DNA of 64,000 nucleotides from JBGCDD01 sp045105075. GTDB lineage: Bacteria > Pseudomonadota > Alphaproteobacteria > Rhodobacterales > Rhodobacteraceae. Each line of letters begins with the position of its first letter. The stretch's first letter is position 1. The stretch lies in assembly GCA_045105075.1 (NCBI GenBank), contig JBGCDD010000041.1, positions 1 through 64,000 of the forward strand. Reading direction: 5' to 3'. Shown one piece after another: positions 7,623-16,574 of the stretch. Below the pieces are notes generated by a model. The model did no database searches, was not told where the DNA came from, and was given only the letters and a program-made list of their open reading frames with translations. A program made the translations under genes and the position numbers.

Positions 7623-10600
7623 ATGACGGGTAAAGGCAAGAAAGGGCGGTGGACCAGGCTTGAGATCGAATGGGGTCAGGATCTGGCCAAAGCGATAGGC
7701 ACGGACCCCAGTTTTGATGCCGACGATGCGCCGGAGGTTGACTTTGACGACGAAGTCGCCGGGATCCTCGAGAAATACTGGCTGGGCCCATTTGCCGGTG
7801 CTTTCAATCTGGCGCTGCTGGCTCCCGGGTCGCATCCCAATGATTTTGACAAGATCCTGAAGGATGTCGACCAGCTGCGCGACGATATCGGGAAGATGAG
7901 CAATCACAGCATGCAGCAGGCGTTGAATGGCGCGCTGCCGATCGACTTTGATGCCCAAGTGAGCGACGTGGTGGTCAGGGTTGGCGAACGCACGGCCAAA
8001 GCCGAAAGCCTGCGGGCCAAGTTGTTGGAACGTGCAGCGCCAGAAGACGCAAATCCAGAGCAACCCAAATTGAGCGAGGCCCGCGACAAGGGTATCAACG
8101 CGCTGTCAAATGTGCCGCTGTCGAACGGGCATCTGGAACTGGCAGAAGCGGCATTGGTTGCGCTGGACACTGAAATCAAGTCGATCCGGGCTGCGCTGGA
8201 TGTTTTGAAATTGGCGATGGCTGATATCAAAAACCGCCGCGACCTTGTGACGGAGCGCGGTTATTTGAAGGATCAGATCGACGATCTGACCGAAGCGCAG
8301 GACAAACTTGCCGCGTTTTTCAAGCCTCCGATCTATGAGGCCCAACCGGATGCGGCGCTCAAAGCCTTGGAAGCGTTGGAAGATCTGGCCAAGACCGTTG
8401 CAGCCGATATTGCGGGCTACGGCGATGTCGCTGGGATCGATGCGATGTGCGTGACCTTTGGTGTCAAACCCGACACATTCGCCGATATCGAGGCCAAGTT
8501 CGGCAGCCGAAAGGACATGATTGCGCTGGCCACGGCGTTTCCGGGCGGCAAATTGAAGGACATCCAAGCGGGTTTTGGAACCGACGGTTTGGTTGCTGCG
8601 GTTGCGGCCTTTGGCACGGCGGATGCGCTGGCCAAGGCGGCGGCGGCCTTTGGTTCGGGCGATGATCTGGCCAAAGCGGCGACGGCATTTGGGTCTGCGG
8701 CGGTGCTGGCCAAGGCAACACAAGACTTTGGTTCGGCTGATGCTTTTGCCAAAGCGGCGACCGCCGTGGGCGGAATGAAGTCCATGGTCGGGCTGTGCAC
8801 CAAGGGCGGCATGGACGCTGGCAAAGCCAAGACCTTGATCGACAATATGGGCGCGCCGCTGGTGGGCGCGGTGATGGCGGGCGGCGATGATCCGGCCAAA
8901 ATGATCGCGCTGAGTGATGCGTTCAAAGGTGATTTCGCGGCGTTCAAGGCCATGAGCAAGGACGCGGGGTTTGCTGGCAAGCCCAAGGCGCTGGCGGCGG
9001 TGTTCACCAAGGGCTGCGCCGGCAAACCGGCGGATTTTGTCACGTTTTGCACCGATATGGACACGCCCGAAGCGCACAAGGATCTGGCCGATTTGCTGGG
9101 CGCTGGCGGCTTGGGCGATGCGCCAGATGCCTTTGGCGCGCTGATCGCCGGGGGCTGTGGCGGTGCGGCGGACGGGTTGAAGAAAATCGGCGTGGCGTTC
9201 AAGTCAAAAGAGGCAAAGGACGGCCTTAAGGATCTGCTGTCCAAGGGCGGTTTGGCCGGTCAAAAGGGCGGTGACGGCGATATCAACGACACCACGCTGT
9301 CGATGTTGTTTGAACATGGCGCAGGGCCGATGCCGGGGGGACAGGATGCGGCGACCTACCGGGCCACTGCGCTGGCGGAGCTGGCCAAAAACATCGGCGA
9401 AGATGGCTGCAAGCGGCTGAAAACCACACTGGCCAAGGGCGGTTTGGGCGCCGATCCGGAGGTGTTTGGGCATCTGGTGGGGGTGGGCTGCAAGGGCGAT
9501 CCGGCGACCAAGCTGAACGCGCTGACCACGGAACTGGCCAAGGGCACCAACCAGAAAAAGCTGAAGGATATGCTGCAAGACGGCGGCTTTGGCAGCACGG
9601 ACGCAGGCGGCGTTGCCACCAACACCAAAACCAACTGTCTGGGCAAGCTGCTGGACACCGGATGTGACGGCAAGCCCGCCGAGTTGACCAAATTGCTGAG
9701 CGCGCTTGGGCCGGGCGATATGACCAATATGAAGGGGCTGATGACCACCGGGGATCTGGGCAAACACCCCGATGTGCTGGCCAATATGTACAAACACGGC
9801 TGCATCACCGCGCCCGGCGGGGCCGATGACGGCATCAAGAATCCCACGGTTTTGAAGACCATGATGACCAGCTTTAACTCAGGCGGCGGCACGCCGGCGC
9901 AGTTTCAGGATCTGTTGGTCAATGGCGGCTTTACCGCCGTCGGCAAAGAAGAGCGTTTGGGCAGCGTGATGCGCTATGCTTTCACCCCCAAGGCTCCAAA
10001 TTCGCCGCAAAACGGCAATGGGCTGAAACAGATGCAAGGCTCGTTCAGCGGGCATATGGGCGATTTGGCCACGATGATGAACGCAATGGAAACCGCCAGC
10101 CCGGATGTGCTTGAGCCGCGCGCGATCGGCTCTGGGAACCAACCGGGCAAAGGGCTGCAAAACATTGTCACATCGCCGCGCCAGAACAACAGTGCGGCCA
10201 ACCTTTATGCGCAGGTCTATCTTCCGCTGAAGCAGTGCGCGACCGCCAGTGGTGGAGCAGGCAACCATATGAACTGCGATCAGTTGCTGCAAACGGCGGC
10301 GTCTTTTGAACACTCAACCGCGCCGACCCCGGATGTGAATGTGGGCGGTGGTGCCAACCGAAAAACTCTGCGCATGGACCATGTGGTGGAACGACACACG
10401 CGCGAGCATGGCATTCTGTCAAACGCGCCAGGAGGGGCAAGCTCCTGTACCACGCTCTATCCCAAAGGCATCACACAGACCGAGATTGCCCGGATGGTTG
10501 GCGAGGCGATTACAAACGTCAACCCGAACACGCCCCATGCCAATCAGCCAAACCGGCACGGTGGCGCCGCGAAACGCAACCCTCCGCGAGACCGTCATGA

Positions 10601-10826
10601 CCTGATGTACACGCCGCCCAGCCATCACCCCTATCGCCCCGCAAACTATTTTTCGAAATATCGTGGGGTGACCGATGCGTCCGGTTATACCAACCGGATC
10701 GGATATGCCCGCAAAGGCGGGACCAACGACGTCAAGATCACGCAGTTTTTTCCAGAAGGACCTTTTCCGCCCTTGGTGAAGGTCACAAATCGCGACATGA
10801 CTGCTTTGCGCACGGCTCTGAGATAG
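7623..10826 (+). CDS. Large repeat protein with nuclease-like C-terminus (candidate polymorphic toxin)
   Basis: A 1067-residue protein. Residues 1-270 are helical and partly coiled-coil. Residues 279-381 hold 12-14-residue repeats of the form F-G-x(4)-L/F-x-K-A. Residues about 440-740 hold longer (46-58-residue) units with a conserved G-C-x-G/A dipeptide region at C465, C512, C623, C681 and C727. The last 150 residues differ in character: H-V-V-E-R-H-T-R-E-H (H920, H925, H929), a proline/histidine-rich stretch, then K-I-T-Q-F-F-P-E-G near the end. A basic, histidine-bearing tail ending in an F-F-P motif recalls BECR-fold RNase toxins such as bacterial EndoU, but the match is weak and from memory. 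The gene sits between a tightly coupled small gene and a small acidic gene, the usual toxin-immunity layout. There is no signal peptide and no obvious secretion-system marker at the N-terminus. Function is unproven. Confidence 0.85.
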   Translation: MTGKGKKGRWTRLEIEWGQDLAKAIGTDPSFDADDAPEVDFDDEVAGILEKYWLGPFAGAFNLALLAPGSHPNDFDKILKDVDQLRDDIGKMSNHSMQQALNGALPIDFDAQVSDVVVRVGERTAKAESLRAKLLERAAPEDANPEQPKLSEARDKGINALSNVPLSNGHLELAEAALVALDTEIKSIRAALDVLKLAMADIKNRRDLVTERGYLKDQIDDLTEAQDKLAAFFKPPIYEAQPDAALKALEALEDLAKTVAADIAGYGDVAGIDAMCVTFGVKPDTFADIEAKFGSRKDMIALATAFPGGKLKDIQAGFGTDGLVAAVAAFGTADALAKAAAAFGSGDDLAKAATAFGSAAVLAKATQDFGSADAFAKAATAVGGMKSMVGLCTKGGMDAGKAKTLIDNMGAPLVGAVMAGGDDPAKMIALSDAFKGDFAAFKAMSKDAGFAGKPKALAAVFTKGCAGKPADFVTFCTDMDTPEAHKDLADLLGAGGLGDAPDAFGALIAGGCGGAADGLKKIGVAFKSKEAKDGLKDLLSKGGLAGQKGGDGDINDTTLSMLFEHGAGPMPGGQDAATYRATALAELAKNIGEDGCKRLKTTLAKGGLGADPEVFGHLVGVGCKGDPATKLNALTTELAKGTNQKKLKDMLQDGGFGSTDAGGVATNTKTNCLGKLLDTGCDGKPAELTKLLSALGPGDMTNMKGLMTTGDLGKHPDVLANMYKHGCITAPGGADDGIKNPTVLKTMMTSFNSGGGTPAQFQDLLVNGGFTAVGKEERLGSVMRYAFTPKAPNSPQNGNGLKQMQGSFSGHMGDLATMMNAMETASPDVLEPRAIGSGNQPGKGLQNIVTSPRQNNSAANLYAQVYLPLKQCATASGGAGNHMNCDQLLQTAASFEHSTAPTPDVNVGGGANRKTLRMDHVVERHTREHGILSNAPGGASSCTTLYPKGITQTEIARMVGEAITNVNPNTPHANQPNRHGGAAKRNPPRDRHDLMYTPPSHHPYRPANYFSKYRGVTDASGYTNRIGYARKGGTNDVKITQFFPEGPFPPLVKVTNRDMTALRTALR
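8499..8765 (+). repeat. Short degenerate coding repeat (12-13 residues) in the large repeat protein
   Basis: Seven consecutive units beginning at F293, F306, F318, F330, F343, F356 and F369 follow the pattern F-G-x(4)-L/F-x-K-A-x-x-A; units four to six are the most alike (for example F-G-S-G-D-D-L-A-K-A-A-T-A). The regular helix-forming pattern suggests an alpha-solenoid or fibrous stalk. Confidence 0.75.
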
Positions 10827-10845
10827 TGAAAAGGGGGTTGGACCC

Positions 10846-11334
10846 ATGACAGATGCCACAGTGACAGTAGAGCTGAGCTTTGCGATCCCACCCTATGAAC
10901 AGCTGCCCGAAACCGATGTGGCCGCGCGTGTCAAAAGCGCGCCAGACGCGTTTGCCGACATTTATGAGCAGGAATGTCAGGTCACTGTGAGGTGCGGTGA
11001 CATGGAATTGGTGTTGGGCGACACCATGCTGAACCTGGTTCCTCAAATCCTGTTGACCACGGTTTCCGAGATTATGCAGGGCGGCACTTTCAGCATCGAA
11101 ATGTTTGCCTCGGATGAAGAGGTGACGCTGGTGCGCGAGGGAGGCACGCTGAAAGCATCCGGGGAATATGCTCCGGAAGTGGTTTTTCCGCTGAACCCAA
11201 CGTTAATGGCCCTGGTTGCAGCAGGCGAGCGGTTTGTTGATCTGCTGTCGGTGATCTGGCCAGAGGCAGAGGAAGAGGTCGTTGCAGACCTGCGCACCTA
11301 TCGCGACGAAATCCGGGCGTTTGTGCCTGACTGA
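10846..11334 (+). CDS. Acidic 162-residue protein, candidate immunity protein
   Basis: An acidic protein rich in E and D, without signal peptide or membrane segment, starting 19 bases after the repeat protein with a good AAAAGGGGG-type binding site. Its core alternates predicted beta strands (V-T-V-R-C-G-D-M-E-L-V-L-G and the E-E-V-T-L-V segment) and ends in an acidic helix (W-P-E-A-E-E-E-V-V-A-D-L). A small acidic cytosolic protein directly after a gene with a basic nuclease-like tail is the classic position of a toxin-neutralising immunity protein. I do not recognise a named immunity family, so the role is inferred from context. A strong intrinsic terminator follows and closes the module. 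Confidence 0.8.
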   Translation: MTDATVTVELSFAIPPYEQLPETDVAARVKSAPDAFADIYEQECQVTVRCGDMELVLGDTMLNLVPQILLTTVSEIMQGGTFSIEMFASDEEVTLVREGGTLKASGEYAPEVVFPLNPTLMALVAAGERFVDLLSVIWPEAEEEVVADLRTYRDEIRAFVPD

Positions 11335-11350
11335 AGCGCGCCCAGGACAC

Positions 11351-11386
11351 AAAAAAGGCCCCGGCGCAGTGACCGGGGCCTTTTTT
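11351..11386. terminator. Bidirectional intrinsic terminator
   Basis: Stem arms GGCCCCGG and CCGGGGCC with an eight-base loop are flanked by six A on the left and six T on the right. It therefore ends the plus-strand toxin-like module and the minus-strand BCCT transporter gene, which converge here. Confidence 0.93.
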
Positions 11387-11399
11387 CGTTGTGGGTGCT

Positions 11400-13070
11400 T
11401 TATTCCGCTGGTGTTGCCACGGGCGCCAGGGTCGGCACGCCGGCGGCTTCACGCCGACCGTCGTTCCAGATCGCCTTGATCAGCGCAAAACACATCAGCA
11501 CCATCACCAGTGAGAACGGCAAAGCTCCGATCACCATGGCGGTTTGGATCGCCGAGGTGCCGCCTGAGATCAGCAAACCGGCCACCACCAGACCCAGGGC
11601 TGCGCCCCAGAACAGGATGTGGGGGCGCGCTTTGGGGCCTTCGTCGCCAGCGGCGTTGATGGTGTTCACGATCAACACGGCCGAGTCCGCCGAGGTGACA
11701 AGGAACGTCATCAGCAAGACCACGATCAACAGCGCCATACCCCAGGCCAGAGCGTCAGCGATGGGGGAGAGCATGAATTCGGTCATGGCAAAGATCTTGT
11801 CGCCATTGGCCGCATTCAGGATCACGCCGTCAGCGCCTCCGTTCAGTTCCAGATCGATGGCGGTGCCACCGGCCCATGCGAACCAGACAAAGCACATCAG
11901 CGACGGCACGATCATCGCGCCCAGCACGAATTCACGGATGGTGCGCCCGCGCGAGATACGCGCCAGGAACAGACCCACGAACGGTGCAAATGCGATCCAC
12001 CATGCCCAGTAGAACACAGGCCACCAGCCCTGCCACTGCGCCAGTTTGAACGCTTCGGATCCGTCAACACCGTCGGAGGCATAGACGTTGAAGCTGAGCC
12101 ACGGCAGGGACACCAGATAGTCCCAGATGCCGACAAAGAAGGCTGTTGCGCCAAAGAACGTCGCGCCAAAGATGATGAAGAAGCCCAGAAGGACAATCGA
12201 CAACACCATGTTGATGTTGGACAGCCATTTGATGCCTTTGCCAACGCCCGACAGCGCCGACAGGGTCGACGCGCCCATGATCACCAGCAAGGCGACGATG
12301 ATGCCCATGGTTGTGGCGGTGCCGTCTTCGAGGGCGAGCCCTGCGATGCCGATCCGGCTGAGGCCAGCGACGAACTGTTCCACACCAAAGCCCAGCGTTT
12401 GCGCCACGCCCAGAATGGTGGCCACCACGGCGACGATGTCAATGATATGACCCAGAGGGCCCGACAGCGATTTGCCAAACAGCGGCGTCAGCGACGAGCG
12501 GATCGTCAGCGGCAAGCCGCGACGGTAGCTGAAGAAGGCCAGCGCCAGTCCGGCGACCGCGTAACAGGCCCACGCGCCCAGACCCCAGTGCAGGAAGGAC
12601 CAGACATAAGCCTCGCGCACGTTGTCGGCACCCAGCGCGGTGTTCACGCCCTGGATCACCGCAGGGTTGTTTTTGAAATGCGCCACCGGTTCGGCCACCG
12701 CCCAGGTCAGCATGCCAACACCGATACCGGCGCCGAACATCATTGAAAACCATGAGAAGTTTGAGAATTCCGGTTTTTCACCGTCCTGACCCAAATTCAG
12801 TTTGCCAGCGGTGGGCCAAATCGCCAATCCGAGGCAAACAATCACGAAAAACGCCACTGACCAGATGTACCAAGCCGCGAAATTCGCAAGAATCACACTG
12901 TTGAGATCGCCCAGCACTTTGCCCGACTGAAGCGGCCAGAAGATGCACCACACCACCAGCACGCTGATGATTATTTTACTGACAACAGTCACATTTAGAC
13001 TGAATCCCCGATAAAAACCAACTTCGGCGGTTTTGATCGGTAGATCTGTTAAGGGGGGTTTTGGTGCCAT
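11400..13070 (-). CDS. BCCT family transporter (betaine/carnitine/choline type)
   Basis: An inner-membrane secondary transporter with about 12 membrane helices that takes up quaternary-ammonium or similar osmolytes using an ion gradient. The glycine-rich helix (F-G-A-G-I-G-V-G-M-L) followed by W-A-V-A-E-P, and the signature region from W-A-W-W-I-A-F-A-P-F to R-G-R-T-I-R-E-F, define the family. GAGGAG ends seven bases before ATG 13070, so I prefer that start (556 residues) over the ATG 21 bases upstream. It is divergent from a LysR-type regulator gene, which may control it. The exact substrate cannot be read from sequence; glycine betaine, choline, carnitine or DMSP are all possible in this group. 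Confidence 0.92.
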   Translation of the reverse strand: MAPKPPLTDLPIKTAEVGFYRGFSLNVTVVSKIIISVLVVWCIFWPLQSGKVLGDLNSVILANFAAWYIWSVAFFVIVCLGLAIWPTAGKLNLGQDGEKPEFSNFSWFSMMFGAGIGVGMLTWAVAEPVAHFKNNPAVIQGVNTALGADNVREAYVWSFLHWGLGAWACYAVAGLALAFFSYRRGLPLTIRSSLTPLFGKSLSGPLGHIIDIVAVVATILGVAQTLGFGVEQFVAGLSRIGIAGLALEDGTATTMGIIVALLVIMGASTLSALSGVGKGIKWLSNINMVLSIVLLGFFIIFGATFFGATAFFVGIWDYLVSLPWLSFNVYASDGVDGSEAFKLAQWQGWWPVFYWAWWIAFAPFVGLFLARISRGRTIREFVLGAMIVPSLMCFVWFAWAGGTAIDLELNGGADGVILNAANGDKIFAMTEFMLSPIADALAWGMALLIVVLLMTFLVTSADSAVLIVNTINAAGDEGPKARPHILFWGAALGLVVAGLLISGGTSAIQTAMVIGALPFSLVMVLMCFALIKAIWNDGRREAAGVPTLAPVATPAE

Positions 13071-13228
13071 TTTTGTCTCCTCGCTGTTCATTTTTCAGTG
13101 TTTTTAAGCGTTTTTTAACAAAGCCTATGCATCGGGGTCGCGTCGCACAAGCACCTTGATCGTGCAAAACGCCTTGGGGTCAAGTGTACTGGGCCTGTGT
13201 GGTTTGATAAGGCGCAACGTTTCTGTGT

Positions 13229-14164
13229 ATGGTTGCAGAAAACGGAAACCTAGGTTTGGCAAAACGCGCGCTTCTCAAAAGCCTTTCAGATGTCGATCTG
13301 CGACTGGTGCGCATTTTTGTGACGGTCACGGAATGCGGCGGCTTTGCTGCGTCCGAGCTGGAACTGAACATTGGACGGTCCACCATTTCCAAACACATCA
13401 GCGACCTGGAGATGCGGCTGGGGCTGACCTTGTGCCATCGTGGGCCGGCGGGGTTTTCGCTGACCTCGGAAGGGGCGCAGGTGCTGGAGGCGGCGCGGCG
13501 GTTGCTGGCCTCGATTGATGGGTTTCAAAGCGATGTTGATGATATTCACCGGGCTCTGCGCGGCACGTTTCGCCTGGGCATTTTTGATCAATCCAGCACC
13601 AATCCGGCAGCCCATATTGACCGCGCGATTGCCCGGTTCGACCAATTGGCGCCCGATGTTGCGCTTGAGATTGCGCTGCATTCGCCCAACGTGCTGGAGG
13701 CCAAAGTGCTGGAGGGCACGCTGGATCTTGCGGTTGTGCCGATCCACCGCCAGTCTGTTTCGCTGCGTTATGATCCGCTCTATGTCGAACAGATGACGCT
13801 GTATTGCGGCCGTGGGCATGTGCTGTTTGGCGCAGAAGCAGCGGCGGATCTGAACGGGCACAAATACGCGGGTTTTGCGTTCAATTCACCCAATATGATG
13901 GCGGGGCGTGACCTGGGGCTGCGCCGTGCGGCGCGGGTTGAGGAAGAAGAAGCGCTTTTGCTGCTGATCCAGTCGGGCCGGTATCTGGGCTATCTGGCGG
14001 ATCACGTGGCCGCCGGTTTGCTGGCGCAAAATCAGGTGCAGGCGGTGGCACCCGATGTGACCAGCTATGCCAGCCATTTTGCCGCGATCACCCGCAAACA
14101 GCCCGAACCCGGGCGCAAGACGCAGAGCTTCCTGTCGTGCCTGCGCGTCGCGCACGAGGTCTGA
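13229..14164 (+). CDS. LysR family transcriptional regulator
   Basis: A 311-residue regulator with an N-terminal winged helix (about residues 18-77, including the recognition segment around G-R-S-T-I-S-K-H-I-S-D-L-E) and a C-terminal periplasmic-binding-like effector domain. Family N-termini suggest translation could begin slightly downstream of ATG 13229, but no better start is obvious. The gene lies divergent to the BCCT transporter and just upstream, on the same strand, of a dehydratase/CoA-transferase pair. Either may be its target; the 194-base gap before the dehydratase leaves room for a regulated promoter. The effector is unknown. Confidence 0.92.
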   Translation: MVAENGNLGLAKRALLKSLSDVDLRLVRIFVTVTECGGFAASELELNIGRSTISKHISDLEMRLGLTLCHRGPAGFSLTSEGAQVLEAARRLLASIDGFQSDVDDIHRALRGTFRLGIFDQSSTNPAAHIDRAIARFDQLAPDVALEIALHSPNVLEAKVLEGTLDLAVVPIHRQSVSLRYDPLYVEQMTLYCGRGHVLFGAEAAADLNGHKYAGFAFNSPNMMAGRDLGLRRAARVEEEEALLLLIQSGRYLGYLADHVAAGLLAQNQVQAVAPDVTSYASHFAAITRKQPEPGRKTQSFLSCLRVAHEV

Positions 14165-14358
14165 GGACGGGGTCTAAGCGCGGGGTCTGCGCAAAAAACA
14201 GCCATGCTGCGGGTGCAAAACGGATTGGATCGCGCCGCCAACTAGAGTGTTGAAATGACAGCCGGAACCGCAATGTTGCAGATGCAGAAACAATCTTCTG
14301 TATACCGTTGTATTCCGTTAACCCATTAAAAACACTTGATTTTTTTAGATCTGACGTC

Positions 14359-15234
14359 ATGTTGAACGACATGAAAGACACACCTGATACGCGCGAGATT
14401 GACCTGTCTGACTGGATTGGTCGTCATGATACCAGCCTTGGGTGCGTCAGCGCCGAACAGGCCGCGATGGTGCATGCCACCTTGTCCGCGCCCGGCGCCG
14501 CGCCGCAAACCGGCGATGCGTTGCCCGCGCTGTGGCACTGGTGCGGGTTTGCGCCTGCGGTGGGCATGGAGGATCTGGGGCCAGATGGGCATCCGCGCGC
14601 GGCCGGGATCATGCCGCCGATCCCGCTGGAACGGCGCATGTGGGCCAGTGGAGCGCTGACTTTTCATGCCCCGCTGCATGTTGGAGAGGTGCTGTCGCGA
14701 CGCTCGACCGTCAGCGATATCGTGCAAAAACAGGGTGGTGCGATGTATTTCGTCACGCTCACCCATGAGATCAGTGGCGCGCATGGGCTGGCGATCTGCG
14801 AGCGTCAAAACATTGTTTACCTGCGCATTCCCGACACTTTCGTGCCGCCGCGCAAGCTGGCCGCGCCCACCGAACCGACCATCGCCGAGCTGGTTCCGGT
14901 CAATCAGGCGCTGCTGTTTCGCTATTCCGCGATCACGTTCAACGCCCATCGCATCCACTATGACATGCCCTACGCCAGCGAAGTTGAACGCTATCCTGGG
15001 CTGGTGGTGCATGGGCCAATGCAGGCCACGTTGCTGATGCAAATGGCCACGCAGGCAAAAGGGCGCGCGCCCGATAGCTTTGAATTTCGCGCCGTTCATC
15101 CAATGTTTCACTTCGACGATCTGCGCCTTTTGGCAACTCCGGGCGAGGACGGCGCGTTGGCGCTGTGCACCGCGTCACCGGATGGCCACCAAGGGTTGCA
15201 AGCCACCGCCAAATGGGAGGAACCCACATCATGA
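14359..15234 (+). CDS. FAS1-like/MaoC-type acyl-CoA dehydratase (mesaconyl- or itaconyl-CoA hydratase-like)
   Basis: A hotdog-fold hydratase of about 291 residues related to the HTD2/mesaconyl-C4-CoA hydratase group. The N-terminal domain contains the H-x-P-L-H-V-G-E segment, and the C-terminal half has the N-A-H-R-I-H-Y-D motif typical of MaoC-like dehydratases, followed by Y-P-G-L-V-V-H-G-P. An upstream TTG (14308) and a later ATG (14371) are alternative starts; none has a strong binding site. The stop overlaps the start of a class III CoA-transferase (ATGA). A hydratase plus CoA-transferase under a LysR gene resembles the itaconate/mesaconate activation loci of other proteobacteria, although the citramalyl-CoA lyase that would complete that route is not in view. 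The substrate is therefore a guess. Confidence 0.85.
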   Translation: MLNDMKDTPDTREIDLSDWIGRHDTSLGCVSAEQAAMVHATLSAPGAAPQTGDALPALWHWCGFAPAVGMEDLGPDGHPRAAGIMPPIPLERRMWASGALTFHAPLHVGEVLSRRSTVSDIVQKQGGAMYFVTLTHEISGAHGLAICERQNIVYLRIPDTFVPPRKLAAPTEPTIAELVPVNQALLFRYSAITFNAHRIHYDMPYASEVERYPGLVVHGPMQATLLMQMATQAKGRAPDSFEFRAVHPMFHFDDLRLLATPGEDGALALCTASPDGHQGLQATAKWEEPTS

Positions 15235-16472
15235 GCACTGTATTGCAAGGTATGCGCGTTGTTGAGGGGTCGGCCTTTGTGGCCGTGCCGTTGGCCGGGA
15301 TGACCCTGGCGCAAATGGGTGCAGATGTGATCCGGTTTGACCGGATTGGTGGCGGGCTCGATGCAAATCGCCTTCCGGTTGCGCCGTCAGGTCAGTCGCT
15401 GTTTTGGGCCGGTTTGAACAAGGGCAAACGCTCGATCGCGGTGGATATGAAAAGCCCGCGCGGCAAGGAATTGGTGACCCAGATCATCACGGCGCCCGGC
15501 GAGGATGCGGGCCTGTTTCTGACCAATCTTCGGGTGCGCGGTTGGATGGATCACCCTACGCTGAGCCAATTCCGCAAAGATCTGATCATGGTCACACTGA
15601 CCGGTGATCGCCATGGTCGCCCGCAGGTGGATTACACGGTGAACCCGGCGCTTGGCATTCCCGATATCACCGGGCCTGTGGGCCACGCCGATCCTGTGGC
15701 CAGCGCCCTGCCCGCCTGGGATTGCATCGCCGGCAACATGGTTGTCACAGCACTTTTGGCGGCCGAACGGCACCGTTTGCGCACCGGCGAAGGCCAGGAT
15801 GTGGAACTGGCGCTGAAAGATGTGGCGGCGGCCATGCTGGGCCATCTGGGCATGATCGGCGACACAGTGGTGAACAGCCGCAAACGCGAGAAATGCGGCA
15901 ATGCGCTTTATGGTGCATACGGGCAGGATTTTGTCTGTGGCGACGGCGAGCGGGTGATGGTGATTGGGCTGACCGAACGGCAATGGGCCGGGCTGGTCAA
16001 GGTCACAGGCACGCGCGATCAGATGGACGCGCTGGCGCGGCGCAAGGGCGTGAACCTTGATTATGAAGGCACCCGTTGGGAGCTGCGCGATGAGATCACC
16101 GCGATCTTGAAGCCATGGTTTGCGGCCCGTGCGGTCAGCGATTTTGAAGACACGTTTACCAAGTCGGGCCTGACCTGGTCGCGGTTCCGCACCTTGCAGG
16201 ACGCGCTGGTGCATGACCCCGACATGGGCACCAAAAACCCGATGTTTGAGACGTTGCACCAGCCCGGATTGGGCAGCTTTCCGGTGCCCGCCTCGCCGGT
16301 GAGTTTTTCGCGCGCCGAACGCAAGCCTGCGGCAACTGCGCCGGCTTTGGGGGTGCACACGGAAGAGATTTTGGGCGATGTGGTGGGCCTGCCTGATCGC
16401 GAGATCGCCGAGCTGTTTGACACCGGTGTGGTGCAAAGCCCGGCCTTCGCCGCGGCGCAGACCGCCGCCTGA
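15231..16472 (+). CDS. CaiB/BaiF family (class III) CoA-transferase
   Basis: A 413-residue cytosolic enzyme that moves CoA between carboxylic acids. The N-terminus (M-R-V-V-E-G-S-A-F-V, then G-M-T-L-A-Q-M-G-A-D-V-I-R-F-D) and the G-L-N-K-G-K-R-S-I-A-V-D-M segment are family hallmarks, and an acidic residue in the D-V-E-L-A-L-K-D region fits the expected catalytic neighbourhood. The start is fixed by ATGA overlap with the hydratase gene and a GGAGG-type binding site inside it; the frame stays open 66 bases further upstream but that would run into the hydratase. The pair probably activates a dicarboxylic or branched acid and then hydrates its CoA ester. Confidence 0.9.
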   Translation: MSTVLQGMRVVEGSAFVAVPLAGMTLAQMGADVIRFDRIGGGLDANRLPVAPSGQSLFWAGLNKGKRSIAVDMKSPRGKELVTQIITAPGEDAGLFLTNLRVRGWMDHPTLSQFRKDLIMVTLTGDRHGRPQVDYTVNPALGIPDITGPVGHADPVASALPAWDCIAGNMVVTALLAAERHRLRTGEGQDVELALKDVAAAMLGHLGMIGDTVVNSRKREKCGNALYGAYGQDFVCGDGERVMVIGLTERQWAGLVKVTGTRDQMDALARRKGVNLDYEGTRWELRDEITAILKPWFAARAVSDFEDTFTKSGLTWSRFRTLQDALVHDPDMGTKNPMFETLHQPGLGSFPVPASPVSFSRAERKPAATAPALGVHTEEILGDVVGLPDREIAELFDTGVVQSPAFAAAQTAA

Positions 16473-16574
16473 CGGGTTTACTTCTGGGCAAATTCTGCGA
16501 TGCCGGTGGGCGCGACAATTTAGTCTGCGCCCGCTTTCATTTGGGGCCGGGCTTACACCTTAGAAAGGCACGTT

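Noticed and set aside
11619..12746. Open frame of 375 codons antisense to the BCCT transporter gene
   Set aside because: Histidine/arginine/glutamine-rich antisense product typical of GC-rich shadows; no domain.
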